25,605 nucleotides of DNA, from the IMG/VR virus record IMGVR_UViG_3300048554_000375, positions 1 through 25,605 of that record; one strand, given 5' to 3'. The notes under the pieces were generated by a model. That model was not told the DNA's origin and searched no databases. It worked only from the letters and a program-made list of their open reading frames with translations. Within the stretch, counting starts at the first letter, position 1. Every line of letters begins with the position of its first letter. The position numbers were made by a program, and so were the translations under genes. The stretch is from a virus. Of this stretch, positions 7,399 through 13,650 are shown one piece after another.

Positions 7399-7423
7399 TA
7401 ATCAAAGAGAGTGGTATGCTCTC

Positions 7424-7537
7424 CTAACCTTGTTCTTCTTTTTCCTCGAACGGGATCTCATAATCGACAGCCTGTTTATCATACTTCAGATAATATTTGA
7501 AATATTCGGATAAAGATAAACCGACATATAATTCCAT
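7424..7537 (-). CDS. Possible 37-residue small protein
   Basis: A short minus-strand frame encodes 37 residues starting MELYVGLSLSEYFKYYLKYD and ending IPFEEKEEQG. It has a Tyr-rich helix and an acidic tail, a composition typical of real small phage proteins. It converges on the plus-strand HTH gene and ends 25 bases from it. No Shine-Dalgarno is visible. It would need read-through from the replication operon or a local promoter. A small hairpin (GAGAG...CTCTC, 7407-7423) follows the stop without a T-run. Confidence 0.35.
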   Translation of the reverse strand: MELYVGLSLSEYFKYYLKYDKQAVDYEIPFEEKEEQG

Positions 7538-7540
7538 ATA

Positions 7541-7610
7541 TAGCGTTTAAATCGCCACACAGGACGCTGAGAGCGTTTTTAGACTCCAACCTATATAATC
7601 TACAACGCTA
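7541..7610 (+). terminator. Nested hairpins with T-run, possible terminator of the plus-strand transcript
   Basis: TAGCGTT (7541-7547) and AACGCTA (7604-7610) form a perfect 7-base outer inverted repeat. Inside it ACGCT-GAG-AGCGT (7564-7576) forms a tight hairpin followed at once by TTTT (7577-7580). On the plus strand this resembles a weak intrinsic terminator 180 bases after the HTH gene. The stem is only 5 base pairs. Confidence 0.35.
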
Positions 7611-7708
7611 GGGTACAAGACCGCCAATCCCGCCATTCCTCTGAATGCCCGATTTGCTGTGATTGTCAGGTTAATATGATTATACCTCTTTGACGGCATG
7701 AGATTTAT

Positions 7709-7735
7709 AACGAGTGATTGGTTTGAACGAGTGAT
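7709..7735 (+). repeat. Direct repeat AACGAGTGAT x2 (third partial copy at 7790)
   Basis: AACGAGTGAT occurs at 7709-7718 and 7726-7735, a 17-base step. Its core CGAGTGA recurs at 7790-7796. Iteron-like repeats in a gene-free segment next to a candidate small terminase could be protein binding sites (packaging or origin), but only two full copies exist. Confidence 0.4.
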
Positions 7736-7802
7736 ACCTGTTCTGCCGGTTAATCGGTTAAGCTGATGGATCGGTTTTAATCTTCTAATCGAGTGAGCTT
7801 GT

Positions 7803-7936
7803 AGGCTGGCAATGTAGTCCACCTGGTACGGCCGCCTAAAGCGGTTGGCGGACTGGTGCGTAAGCTTTAGCTTTTGGGCCGGCTTACGGGCCAAAGCATT
7901 AGTCCGAAGGAGGACTACTAACAGCCTGTATTTTTT
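7803..7936 (+). ncRNA. Candidate structured RNA ending in a T6 tract
   Basis: Plus-strand pairing is dense. AGGCTG (7803-7808) pairs with CAGCCT (7922-7927), and GTAGTCC (7814-7820) with GGACTAC (7912-7918). CACC (7820-7823, sharing one base) can pair with GGTG (7855-7858), and CCGCC (7832-7836) with GGCGG (7847-7851). GTAAGC (7860-7865) pairs with GCTTAC (7882-7887). The loop of the last stem, GCTTTTGG (7870-7877), can pair with CCAAAGC (7891-7897), making an H-type pseudoknot. The outer stem is followed by GTA and TTTTTT (7931-7936), as in intrinsic terminators. TAGTCC at 7900-7905 competes for GGACTA. No match to a known RNA family was recognised. The strand is chosen from the T-run. Confidence 0.4.
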
Positions 7937-7955
7937 CATGTTGGAGAGTGGGCCG

Positions 7956-7986
7956 AATTTAATAATATATATATTATATATATATA
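7956..7986. repeat. 31-base all-A/T tract with a 14-base palindrome
   Basis: Every base from 7956 to 7986 is A or T, and TAATATATATATTA (7963-7976) is a perfect palindrome. It lies between the structured block and the end of the helicase gene. It may melt easily (origin unwinding element), form a cruciform, or serve as a -10-rich promoter region; none can be decided from sequence. Confidence 0.5.
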
Positions 7987-8026
7987 GGGTTCGGACTACT
8001 ATTATTGGTTCAGTTAAATAGTTAAC

Positions 8027-9184
8027 CTATTCACCTTTTAGATTTAATCGCAAAGAGTAGGTAGTTTGATTGCTCGGACCAGCCTTTTCGATGTCAATTT
8101 TGTCCTTAATTTCGGACAGAATCTTGGCAAAAATGTGCTTATCTATTCGATTATTTGTTTGCTCTTTTAGGAGGGTAATTGCTCGCTCTCTTCCGCAAAT
8201 CGGCTTATCTTTTAACAGTTCGAGGAACTTATCGCATAAAGCCTCATTTATCTTTTTTTGGATTGTGGAGGTTTGCCCTGGCTTTCTGAACTTTGCCTCG
8301 AGGTCGGGCTTATGTCGGAAAAGGGGGAAGGTATCGGCAGAGAATTCGAGGACTTTAGGAGGTGAGAATGGACAGTTTCGGGAGGTGGTTTCGAGGACTA
8401 AGTGTTCCTCTTCCTCGTGAGCGGTGAGGGTTAGGATAGCATCGGGATCACGGGCAAAGACACCTGAACCACTCGCTCTGTCGATATGATCAGTTTCTGA
8501 CTTGTTACCCTTGGAGAAGTGGTGGGCAAAGACTATGGCTGCACCTGTTTCCTCGGAGAAGTCTTCGATTAGATTGACAATTTCGCCTACCGCCTTGGCA
8601 TCGTTTTCGTCTATACCGGTTGCCAGCTTGTAGTATGGATCGAGGATAATTAGGTCGTAGTTTCTCCTTTCCACTCGGATCTTGGTTAGGAGATCCAACA
8701 ATTCAGTCCGGTAACCTCGTAAAGGCCAATAGTCTAACCGAGGGTTTAGTGGCATCTCTCCTTTAAACATGGCCTTAGCTACTCGCTTTATTCGATCTGT
8801 ACCGAAGTATTTCTTTAGCTCGAAGTCTAGGTATAGGACCTTACTCTGCTTAACCGGCATCCCCAGCCACGGCATCCCATTGGATGCGGCGATGGCCAAG
8901 TTAATGAGTGACCATGTTTTACCGGCTTTACTTGAGCCTGAGATAATCATCTTACATCCTTCATGCAGACATCCCTCGATAATCTCCTCTAGCTCGTTCT
9001 TCGGGTTAGTGGCGAACTCCATGCACTGACCGAATGACATGATATCGGGTAGTGGTTTGGGATCGTCATTAGTCACCTCGATTGATCGGTTTGGCATATT
9101 GGTGACAGTTGGGCTGTCTAGCATATATTCCAGTTCTATGGCCTTAAGCTGTGCTTTATAATATGGGTCATTTTTAGGTCTCAT
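8027..9184 (-). CDS. RepA-like RecA-fold replicative helicase/ATPase
   Basis: The 385-residue protein has a RecA-type ATPase core (AAA_25/RepA group). Walker A is GSSKAGKT (residues 83-90), with VLYLDFEL (116-123) and Walker B LIILD (178-182). AHHFSKG (220-226) acts as the motif H/sensor region, and SGSGVFARDPDAI (238-250) follows. The C-terminal third is helical, possibly a winged-helix region (GRERAITLLKEQTNN). RepA-family proteins form hexameric DNA helicases, and this one sits beside a primase gene. It is the last gene of the operon and overlaps the previous small gene by 11 bases. No DnaB-type N-terminal domain is present. Confidence 0.85.
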   Translation of the reverse strand: MRPKNDPYYKAQLKAIELEYMLDSPTVTNMPNRSIEVTNDDPKPLPDIMSFGQCMEFATNPKNELEEIIEGCLHEGCKMIISGSSKAGKTWSLINLAIAASNGMPWLGMPVKQSKVLYLDFELKKYFGTDRIKRVAKAMFKGEMPLNPRLDYWPLRGYRTELLDLLTKIRVERRNYDLIILDPYYKLATGIDENDAKAVGEIVNLIEDFSEETGAAIVFAHHFSKGNKSETDHIDRASGSGVFARDPDAILTLTAHEEEEHLVLETTSRNCPFSPPKVLEFSADTFPLFRHKPDLEAKFRKPGQTSTIQKKINEALCDKFLELLKDKPICGRERAITLLKEQTNNRIDKHIFAKILSEIKDKIDIEKAGPSNQTTYSLRLNLKGE

Positions 9185-9368
9185 TATCTTTTATGTTATT
9201 TTTGATTAGTGTTAAAATTATTTGGGGCTTTAAATTTATGTGATTTCTGACAAGCACAATAGCATCTCCCTCGTTCATTCGGTCGGCCATTCTCATTGCT
9301 TTAACGGGCTTAATTCCTAGCTGAATAAACCGTCGTACGATGGTTGCTTTGAGGAGAGTATTAATCAT
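9174..9368 (-). CDS. Small hypothetical protein between primase and helicase
   Basis: The 64-residue protein starts MINTLLKATIVRRFIQLGIK and is basic and helical (AMRMADRMNEGDAIVLVRNH). The ATG at 9368 overlaps the primase stop as ATGA; an ATG three codons upstream (9377) is possible but lies deeper in the primase gene. It overlaps the helicase start by 11 bases. Its position between primase and helicase suggests a replication accessory or helicase-loader role, which is inference only. Confidence 0.65.
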   Translation of the reverse strand: MINTLLKATIVRRFIQLGIKPVKAMRMADRMNEGDAIVLVRNHINLKPQIILTLIKNNIKDNET

Positions 9369-10219
9369 TCCCGCCAAAATAAGATTGGTTGCTGGGCAGT
9401 ATATTTCTCCCCCTTCTCAGTCTTTGGCTTTCTCGTCCCCCAAGGCAGTCGGACTAATCCGAGGGGTGAATTGTAAATCGATGGGTCGGCTCCGAGCTTC
9501 ATCGACATATGTTTAAACTGATCAGCCTTACCAGGTATCCAGTCGTACCAGCAGTGTAGACTCTGCCCGCCACTATCGACTATCATCTTGAGCGGGCAGA
9601 TAGATTCAAGGGCTAGTGCCGGTCCAATCTGTTCGGCCTTGGTCCATGTTGGATCATCAATTTCGTGGACCAGGTACATCCGCTCACCGGCATTCTCTTT
9701 TACCCGAGGACCGATATCCTTGAATGGATTGTAGGAAATAAATTCCATCTGCCCTACCCCTTGACTGATCCCCCAATCGCCCGCTGACTTGATCATCGTA
9801 TTATATTTATCCGCCTGGATGTTTATCCACTGGTCGGATCGGAACAGCTTGGAAACAGCCTCCTCGGCATTCAAAGGAATGGCGGAGGAGCGGAGTTGTA
9901 GCATTTCGAGATCTTCGGGCCTACCCTTTGAGCTTGTTGAGATTGTGGTATCAATAGATACTTTCTTGGTTGGGCTGATAATCTTCTCACCTGACAGGAT
10001 TTGATATGCACCGGTGAGAGCGTTTCGGATCTCGTTTGGCTGGAGTGGTCGGCGGGTAAATTCTTTTGCGACCTCGAGGCAATAATCGTGAGCCTTTTCA
10101 AAGTCTGATTGGTGCATGGCGGCACGGAGGGTAAGGCGGGCAATAAAGGTATGATGGCCAAAGTCTCCTTGCGGGAGTCGGTCGAAGAACCCCGCCATAT
10201 CTGTTGATAAGATTGCCAT
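9365..10219 (-). CDS. AEP-superfamily (RepB/prim-pol-like) DNA primase
   Basis: The 284-residue protein shows the three catalytic motifs of archaeo-eukaryotic primases: an acidic motif Glu186-x-Asp188 (LVHEIDD), SLH at 220-222 (DSGGQSLHCW), and a downstream SPLGLVRLPWGTR (251-263). The first about 75 residues (GDFGHHTFIARLTLRAAM ... PNEIRNALTGAYQ) look like the helical PriCT domain, which usually follows rather than precedes the catalytic part. Primases of this type lay primers for the phage polymerase and pair with RepA/D5-like helicases, as here. The ATG overlaps the preceding stop by one base (TAATG). Motif assignment is by eye; a zinc-type DnaG primase is excluded by the lack of Cys clusters. 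Confidence 0.75.
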   Translation of the reverse strand: MAILSTDMAGFFDRLPQGDFGHHTFIARLTLRAAMHQSDFEKAHDYCLEVAKEFTRRPLQPNEIRNALTGAYQILSGEKIISPTKKVSIDTTISTSSKGRPEDLEMLQLRSSAIPLNAEEAVSKLFRSDQWINIQADKYNTMIKSAGDWGISQGVGQMEFISYNPFKDIGPRVKENAGERMYLVHEIDDPTWTKAEQIGPALALESICPLKMIVDSGGQSLHCWYDWIPGKADQFKHMSMKLGADPSIYNSPLGLVRLPWGTRKPKTEKGEKYTAQQPILFWRE

Positions 10220-10437
10220 TAGTCGGAACCCTCTTCCCTAATAAATTGCTGGATATAATCGGTTATTTTGGTAATCGCCTCGGTTTCAATCTTCCGAATT
10301 GTTCTCCGAGGAATCCCTGTTTTATCCGACAGTTCCCTTTGGGAGAATCCATCGTGGTCCTCGGGTACTTTGAGAAGCATATTTTTAAGCTTCGCTTCCG
10401 TGGCCATTTGCTTGGCTATATTCCTAGCTTTTCCCAT
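10219..10437 (-). CDS. Sigma region 4-like HTH protein, early cluster
   Basis: The 72-residue protein contains SQRELSDKTGIPRRTIRK followed by IETEAITKI, a sigma70 region 4-like helix-turn-helix. It shares E, D, G, T, R, IE and A with the late-cluster protein at 4341-4613 at matching spacing. The N-terminus is basic (MGKARNIAKQMATEAKLK). The ATG at 10437 overlaps the end of the kinase gene; a TTG at 10464 would add nine residues. It may modulate host RNA polymerase promoter choice early in infection; a simple DNA-binding repressor is the alternative. Confidence 0.65.
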   Translation of the reverse strand: MGKARNIAKQMATEAKLKNMLLKVPEDHDGFSQRELSDKTGIPRRTIRKIETEAITKITDYIQQFIREEGSD

Positions 10438-10933
10438 CCTCACCCACCGACACCCATTTATCAATCATCCCTTTAGGAAGTCCCGCCTCAGAGACATGGT
10501 GATCATTCGGATCGGGTTCATGTCCCTTCCGAGAAATATGAACGATTTCCGTCAACACCTCGTGGGTATGTCCCCATCTGCGAATCGCCCATGCTTCGTT
10601 GGGAAATCGGATATCATCGAATACAATTGTTTTCTTACCGATGTAAGGGAGAGCCGCCTTATAGGCCAAGTCCACCCATATATTCGGATAAACTCCTTCC
10701 CTTCCCCACTCCGTCCCGAGGGTTTGTAATAACTGCCTGGTATTAATATTATCGGGGAAGTTGGGTATTGGTTCTTCCTTAAAATGCAGATATTTCTCTC
10801 CCGGCAATATCACCTTCAGCATCTCTTTAATTGGAGTGGCGAAGGAAAGTATTACCGCTCCCTCGATTAATTTGGCATAGGTCGATTTACCTACCGCCTT
10901 TGGACCTGTTAGGCCGATAATTTTATGGTTCAT
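10424..10933 (-). CDS. Deoxynucleoside monophosphate kinase
   Basis: The 169-residue P-loop kinase begins MNHKIIGLTGPKAVGKSTYA, with Walker A GPKAVGKST at 10-18. It continues with RQLLQTLGTEWGREGVYPNI and TIVFDDIRFPNEAWAI. These blocks are typical of phage dNMP kinases of the T4 gp1 type, which phosphorylate dNMPs to dNDPs for replication. The ATG at 10933 overlaps the stop of the upstream membrane microprotein as ATGA, and no Shine-Dalgarno is seen, so translation is probably coupled. Length suits the smaller phage forms (T4 gp1 is larger). Substrate range cannot be told from sequence. Confidence 0.85.
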   Translation of the reverse strand: MNHKIIGLTGPKAVGKSTYAKLIEGAVILSFATPIKEMLKVILPGEKYLHFKEEPIPNFPDNINTRQLLQTLGTEWGREGVYPNIWVDLAYKAALPYIGKKTIVFDDIRFPNEAWAIRRWGHTHEVLTEIVHISRKGHEPDPNDHHVSEAGLPKGMIDKWVSVGEDGKS

Positions 10934-11049
10934 GTAGTGTAGAATAGTGATGTTATTACTGTTAGTACGAATGCGGCCACGATGTAGGCTAAGACGAGGA
11001 CTGCGGTGACGAATAATCCGATTAAGCCGATGATTCGGAGGAGGTTCAT
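10930..11049 (-). CDS. 39-residue single-span membrane microprotein
   Basis: A short gene encodes 39 residues starting MNLLRIIGLIGLFVTAVLVL and ending VLTVITSLFYTT, almost wholly hydrophobic, with one basic residue (Arg5) near the N-terminus. One or two close-packed transmembrane helices are likely. Both ends are coupled: its ATG overlaps the preceding stop as ATGA, and its stop overlaps the kinase start as ATGA. That arrangement is the main proof that it is translated. It could be a small holin, a membrane anchor for the replication complex, or a superinfection-exclusion peptide; context does not decide. Confidence 0.75.
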   Translation of the reverse strand: MNLLRIIGLIGLFVTAVLVLAYIVAAFVLTVITSLFYTT

Positions 11050-11369
11050 GGCCTATTGATTTTGTAAATATTAAGCATGAACTCGTATAATTTGACACAA
11101 TCAGCTACATGACCCTCTCCAATATTTCTAATGGAGATAAAAGCGGATTCAGGTGTATTAGCTTTTCCTACGAACTTAAAAAAATCAAAGACTGAGGCGG
11201 AACTAACCCCGCAATGTTCACATTCCTTTTTAGATGATTCTAATTTCCTTAATATATTTAATGTAACCTTTTTAGGTACTACCCATGTCTTGCCATCTAT
11301 CATTAATTTTTCACCATGCCATTTGGAAAACGGAATTGTTTTTAATTTCTTTTTGCGTTCTTTATTCAT
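11046..11369 (-). CDS. Hypothetical protein with CxxC motif
   Basis: The 107-residue protein is not recognised. It begins MNKERKKKLKTIPFSKWHGE, then GKTWVVPKKVTLNILRKLES, and has one ECEHCG pair near residues 49-54 with a further Cys at about 91. A single CxxC is too little for a classical zinc finger unless it dimerises. Its ATG overlaps the polymerase stop by one base (TGATG), and its stop overlaps the next ATG (ATGA). Its place between polymerase and nucleotide kinase suggests an early-stage role. Confidence 0.7.
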   Translation of the reverse strand: MNKERKKKLKTIPFSKWHGEKLMIDGKTWVVPKKVTLNILRKLESSKKECEHCGVSSASVFDFFKFVGKANTPESAFISIRNIGEGHVADCVKLYEFMLNIYKINRP

Positions 11370-13123
11370 CAGTAATGCGTTTTAATTTCCCCCTCTGCCG
11401 CCAAGGGTAGTCCTGGCATATAGAGAGGTTCTTCGGTTAATAGTTGGATCATTAAGTCGAGTGCCGCCTGTCCCTCCGATTCGGCAACTTCAACAGTTAC
11501 GGAATCGTGGACATGAAGTACAACGGGGAGACCAGCGGCTTCTATCTTCAAGAGGGAATCCGCCATAATATCCCGAGCGGTTGCCTGGACTAAGTTCTCA
11601 ACAAGGAGTCCGCCGTATAATTTCATCGACCCTTGCCCTCTTACCTTCTGACCGGTCAATTCCTTGCCGTCATCCTTTACATTAAAATATCGGATCAGAT
11701 TCCCCGATCTCATGTTCATAATTGCACACTCGGGAGTCTGCTTTGCTTCCTCGCGGATATGGTCCTCGCACTTCTTCCATAGCTCGACAATCTTGGGATT
11801 CTGATTTCTAAAATCTTTGACCTGTTTTCGGCTCTCAGCATCGGTCATATTTAATTTACCACCGGTTAAAGCCTGTGCCACTTGGCCGAATTTCTTCGGT
11901 CCGCATCCGTAGCCCAAGCCCAACACACGGGCTTTACAGAGATGTCGAAGTTCGGGGGCTAAGTCCTTCATCGGTTCGTCCTCGTTATAGAGTCCAGTCG
12001 CTCGGCCATGTGCCTCGTACAAGTCTATCCCGCCTCTGACCAAACCTAGGAAATCAAAGTCCCCGCAAAGATATGCCAACACCCTCGGCTCGATTTGCGA
12101 GAGGTCGGCAGAAACCATGACTCGGCCTTTACCAGGTGTCAGACATTTCTTGGCCGATGTACCTTCCACCTCGTCCCGAGGAATGCCCTGAAAGTTTAAT
12201 CCACCCGCTCCACTCCATCGACCGGTATGCGGAGCACCGCAGTATTTCAGACGGGTGGAAACTCGATGATCGGGGCGAACTCGTAAGATCATACTAATAT
12301 AAGTCTGCCTCGCTTTATTCGCTTTTCTCCACCTTGTCATTGCTTCCAAGATTGGGGCGTACTGCGGATTCCTAGCCTTCCAAAGAAGCAGTTCCGAATC
12401 TCCCTCCTGAGTAGACTTCGGAGGTTCGACATTCTGCATTTTTAAGTAGGCGGCCATAGCAACAGTTGAAGTTGGTTCTCCTCCACCTTGACCAACCCAA
12501 GGCAGAAAGGATTCAACCTCCTTCATAATCTCCTCAGTCTTATTAATATAGTCCTGGCAAAGTTTCTGATTAATTGCCATCCCTCGGCTTGCCGTCCTTC
12601 GGGTAAATGCGGACAATAGAAATTCTTTTTCGGGGAACGATGTTTTCAGTTCATTATATATCCGAATACACGCTCGACTATCGCCCAATGCATACTCCTT
12701 AAACGATTCATTCTGAAGGATCTCTTCGGGTCGAAGTCCGCTCATTTCATTGCGGGCATCCTTGTTCAACTCCTCGCCAAATAGTTCCTTATAGCATCCC
12801 GCCAATGACCTCGGCAACTGATGCCAGCTTGCCATATCCGCCGTGCAGATCCATTCCTTCGGAGTAAACTGTGGCATCTGCCCCCTCGCCATTGCCATTC
12901 GACAGCATACTGAATCGAACTCGGCATTATGTGCGCAGATCGATTGTCCGTTTAGAATATCGACCGGTAAATCCCTTGGATCTCCTACCCACTCAAATCC
13001 ATCATCGGCTACCAGGCTGACAATAGTTACTCTGAAATCGGGGTGCTTGGCATATCGATCCAATCCCATCGTGGCCACGCTGTACTGCTTGGACCAAACT
13101 GTTTCCACATCCAAGGCGATCAA
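11369..13123 (-). CDS. Family A DNA polymerase with 3'-5' exonuclease
   Basis: The 584-residue replicative polymerase has an N-terminal DnaQ-like exonuclease: Asp5-Val-Glu7 (LDVETV), HNAEFD at 65-70, and Tyr144...Asp148 (YALGD). Polymerase motif A is DLSQIEPR (340-347). The O-helix is R393xxxK397xxxL401xxxY405 (RHLCKARVLGLGYG). Motif C is HVHDSVTVEV, with His539-Asp540-Ser541. The residue matching E. coli Pol I Phe762 is Leu401; viral polymerases have Phe, Tyr or Leu there, and Leu has been associated with temperate or slow-replicating phages. Ser replaces the usual Glu of the HDE motif. No 5' nuclease domain is present. Its ATG overlaps the preceding stop by 4 bases. Confidence 0.95.
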   Translation of the reverse strand: MIALDVETVWSKQYSVATMGLDRYAKHPDFRVTIVSLVADDGFEWVGDPRDLPVDILNGQSICAHNAEFDSVCCRMAMARGQMPQFTPKEWICTADMASWHQLPRSLAGCYKELFGEELNKDARNEMSGLRPEEILQNESFKEYALGDSRACIRIYNELKTSFPEKEFLLSAFTRRTASRGMAINQKLCQDYINKTEEIMKEVESFLPWVGQGGGEPTSTVAMAAYLKMQNVEPPKSTQEGDSELLLWKARNPQYAPILEAMTRWRKANKARQTYISMILRVRPDHRVSTRLKYCGAPHTGRWSGAGGLNFQGIPRDEVEGTSAKKCLTPGKGRVMVSADLSQIEPRVLAYLCGDFDFLGLVRGGIDLYEAHGRATGLYNEDEPMKDLAPELRHLCKARVLGLGYGCGPKKFGQVAQALTGGKLNMTDAESRKQVKDFRNQNPKIVELWKKCEDHIREEAKQTPECAIMNMRSGNLIRYFNVKDDGKELTGQKVRGQGSMKLYGGLLVENLVQATARDIMADSLLKIEAAGLPVVLHVHDSVTVEVAESEGQAALDLMIQLLTEEPLYMPGLPLAAEGEIKTHY

Positions 13124-13332
13124 TTCCGATCCTCCTTTAAAATGGTTTCTGCGGACATGACCGCATTCTCAAAGGTCGGATATTCCAGTTCGGGAAGGTC
13201 GGGGGTATCCAGCTTGACCCGCCAATTCATTTTATCGGTGTCTAGGATTACATCCGCTTGTCGACTCCCCACCTTTACGACTACCTTCTCGCCTCGAGGT
13301 AAGCCCCGTCCCATCTTATATTGTGTTTTCAT
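13120..13332 (-). CDS. Small hypothetical protein upstream of polymerase
   Basis: The 70-residue protein starts MKTQYKMGRGLPRGEKVVVK and has alternating hydrophobic/charged segments that suggest beta strands (VVVKVGSRQADVILDTD) and a C-terminal helix (ENAVMSAETILKED). Both its ends share 4-base stop/start overlaps (with the 48-residue gene before it and the polymerase after it). Unrecognised; a polymerase partner is conceivable from location only. Confidence 0.7.
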   Translation of the reverse strand: MKTQYKMGRGLPRGEKVVVKVGSRQADVILDTDKMNWRVKLDTPDLPELEYPTFENAVMSAETILKEDRN

Positions 13333-13475
13333 TTCGTTAATTCCTTTTCCACCGCCTTAATAAATTGTTTAAGCGGGTCTTTGTGCATCTTTCGGATTCG
13401 AGCATTCCCAATCTGTGCGGTTAAAATATCCAGCCGCTTATATGCTTCAGCTATTTGCTCCCGAGTGATCGTCAT
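13329..13475 (-). CDS. 48-residue hypothetical protein
   Basis: The protein starts MTITREQIAEAYKRLDILTA and is helical and basic (IGNARIRKMHKDPLKQFI). The ATG at 13475 is chosen over an upstream frame extension because it has a modest Shine-Dalgarno (AAAGGGA, 8 bases upstream) and the extension would overlap the upstream gene more deeply. It overlaps the previous gene by 29 bases and the next by 4. Function unknown. Confidence 0.6.
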   Translation of the reverse strand: MTITREQIAEAYKRLDILTAQIGNARIRKMHKDPLKQFIKAVEKELTK

Positions 13476-13650
13476 ATTTCGTCCCTTTCTTCTTATTCCT
13501 AAAATCCAAATCATGGGCTGGCTTAGGGCGGACCCTCGGAATACCCGTCCGAATGATCCGCCCATTTTTATAAGCCAGTCTGTTCTTTTCCCAAAATCGG
13601 TCGTATGCTTGGCTCACCATTAAGCTAAACTCTTTCCAAGATTCGCTCAT
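13447..13650 (-). CDS. Small basic hypothetical protein
   Basis: The 67-residue protein starts MSESWKEFSLMVSQAYDRFW. After a helical first half, the rest is basic and probably unstructured (RTGIPRVRPKPAHDLDFRNK). The ATG overlaps the stop of the ribbon-helix-helix gene as ATGA. Not recognised. Confidence 0.65.
   Translation of the reverse strand: MSESWKEFSLMVSQAYDRFWEKNRLAYKNGRIIRTGIPRVRPKPAHDLDFRNKKKGTKYDDHSGANS

Larger units (their letters stand above)
7538..8026. other. Gene-free, hairpin-rich segment between converging units
   Basis: No convincing gene is present. An open frame at 7547-7939 (minus) has no ribosome site and an implausible composition. The segment carries many inverted repeats in plus-strand order: nested hairpins at 7541-7610; CATTC-CTCT-GAATG (7634-7647); AGGT...ACCT within GTCA...TGAC (7665-7694); long-range CCAATC/GATTGG (7624-7629 with 7716-7721); CCG/CGG (7746-7757); AAGCT/AGCTT (7760-7800); then the compact structured block 7803-7936. 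After a 31-base all-AT tract comes GGTTCGGACTACTATTATTGGTTC. In a genome where almost all DNA is coding, this stretch stands out. Confidence 0.6.

Noticed and set aside
7407-7423. GAGAG...CTCTC hairpin as terminator of the plus-strand HTH gene
   Set aside because: Only five base pairs with a seven-base loop and no adjacent T-run.
7547-7939. Minus-strand open frame of 130 codons starting MKKYRLLVVLL
   Set aside because: No ribosome site, a composition unlike the neighbouring genes, no recognisable domain, and full overlap with the hairpin-rich segment. The start could mimic a signal peptide, but the rest does not read as a folded protein.
8005-8030. Weak hairpin after the helicase stop as a leftward terminator
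   Set aside because: The stem (GGTTAA/TTAACT) is AT-rich and no T-run follows on the minus strand.
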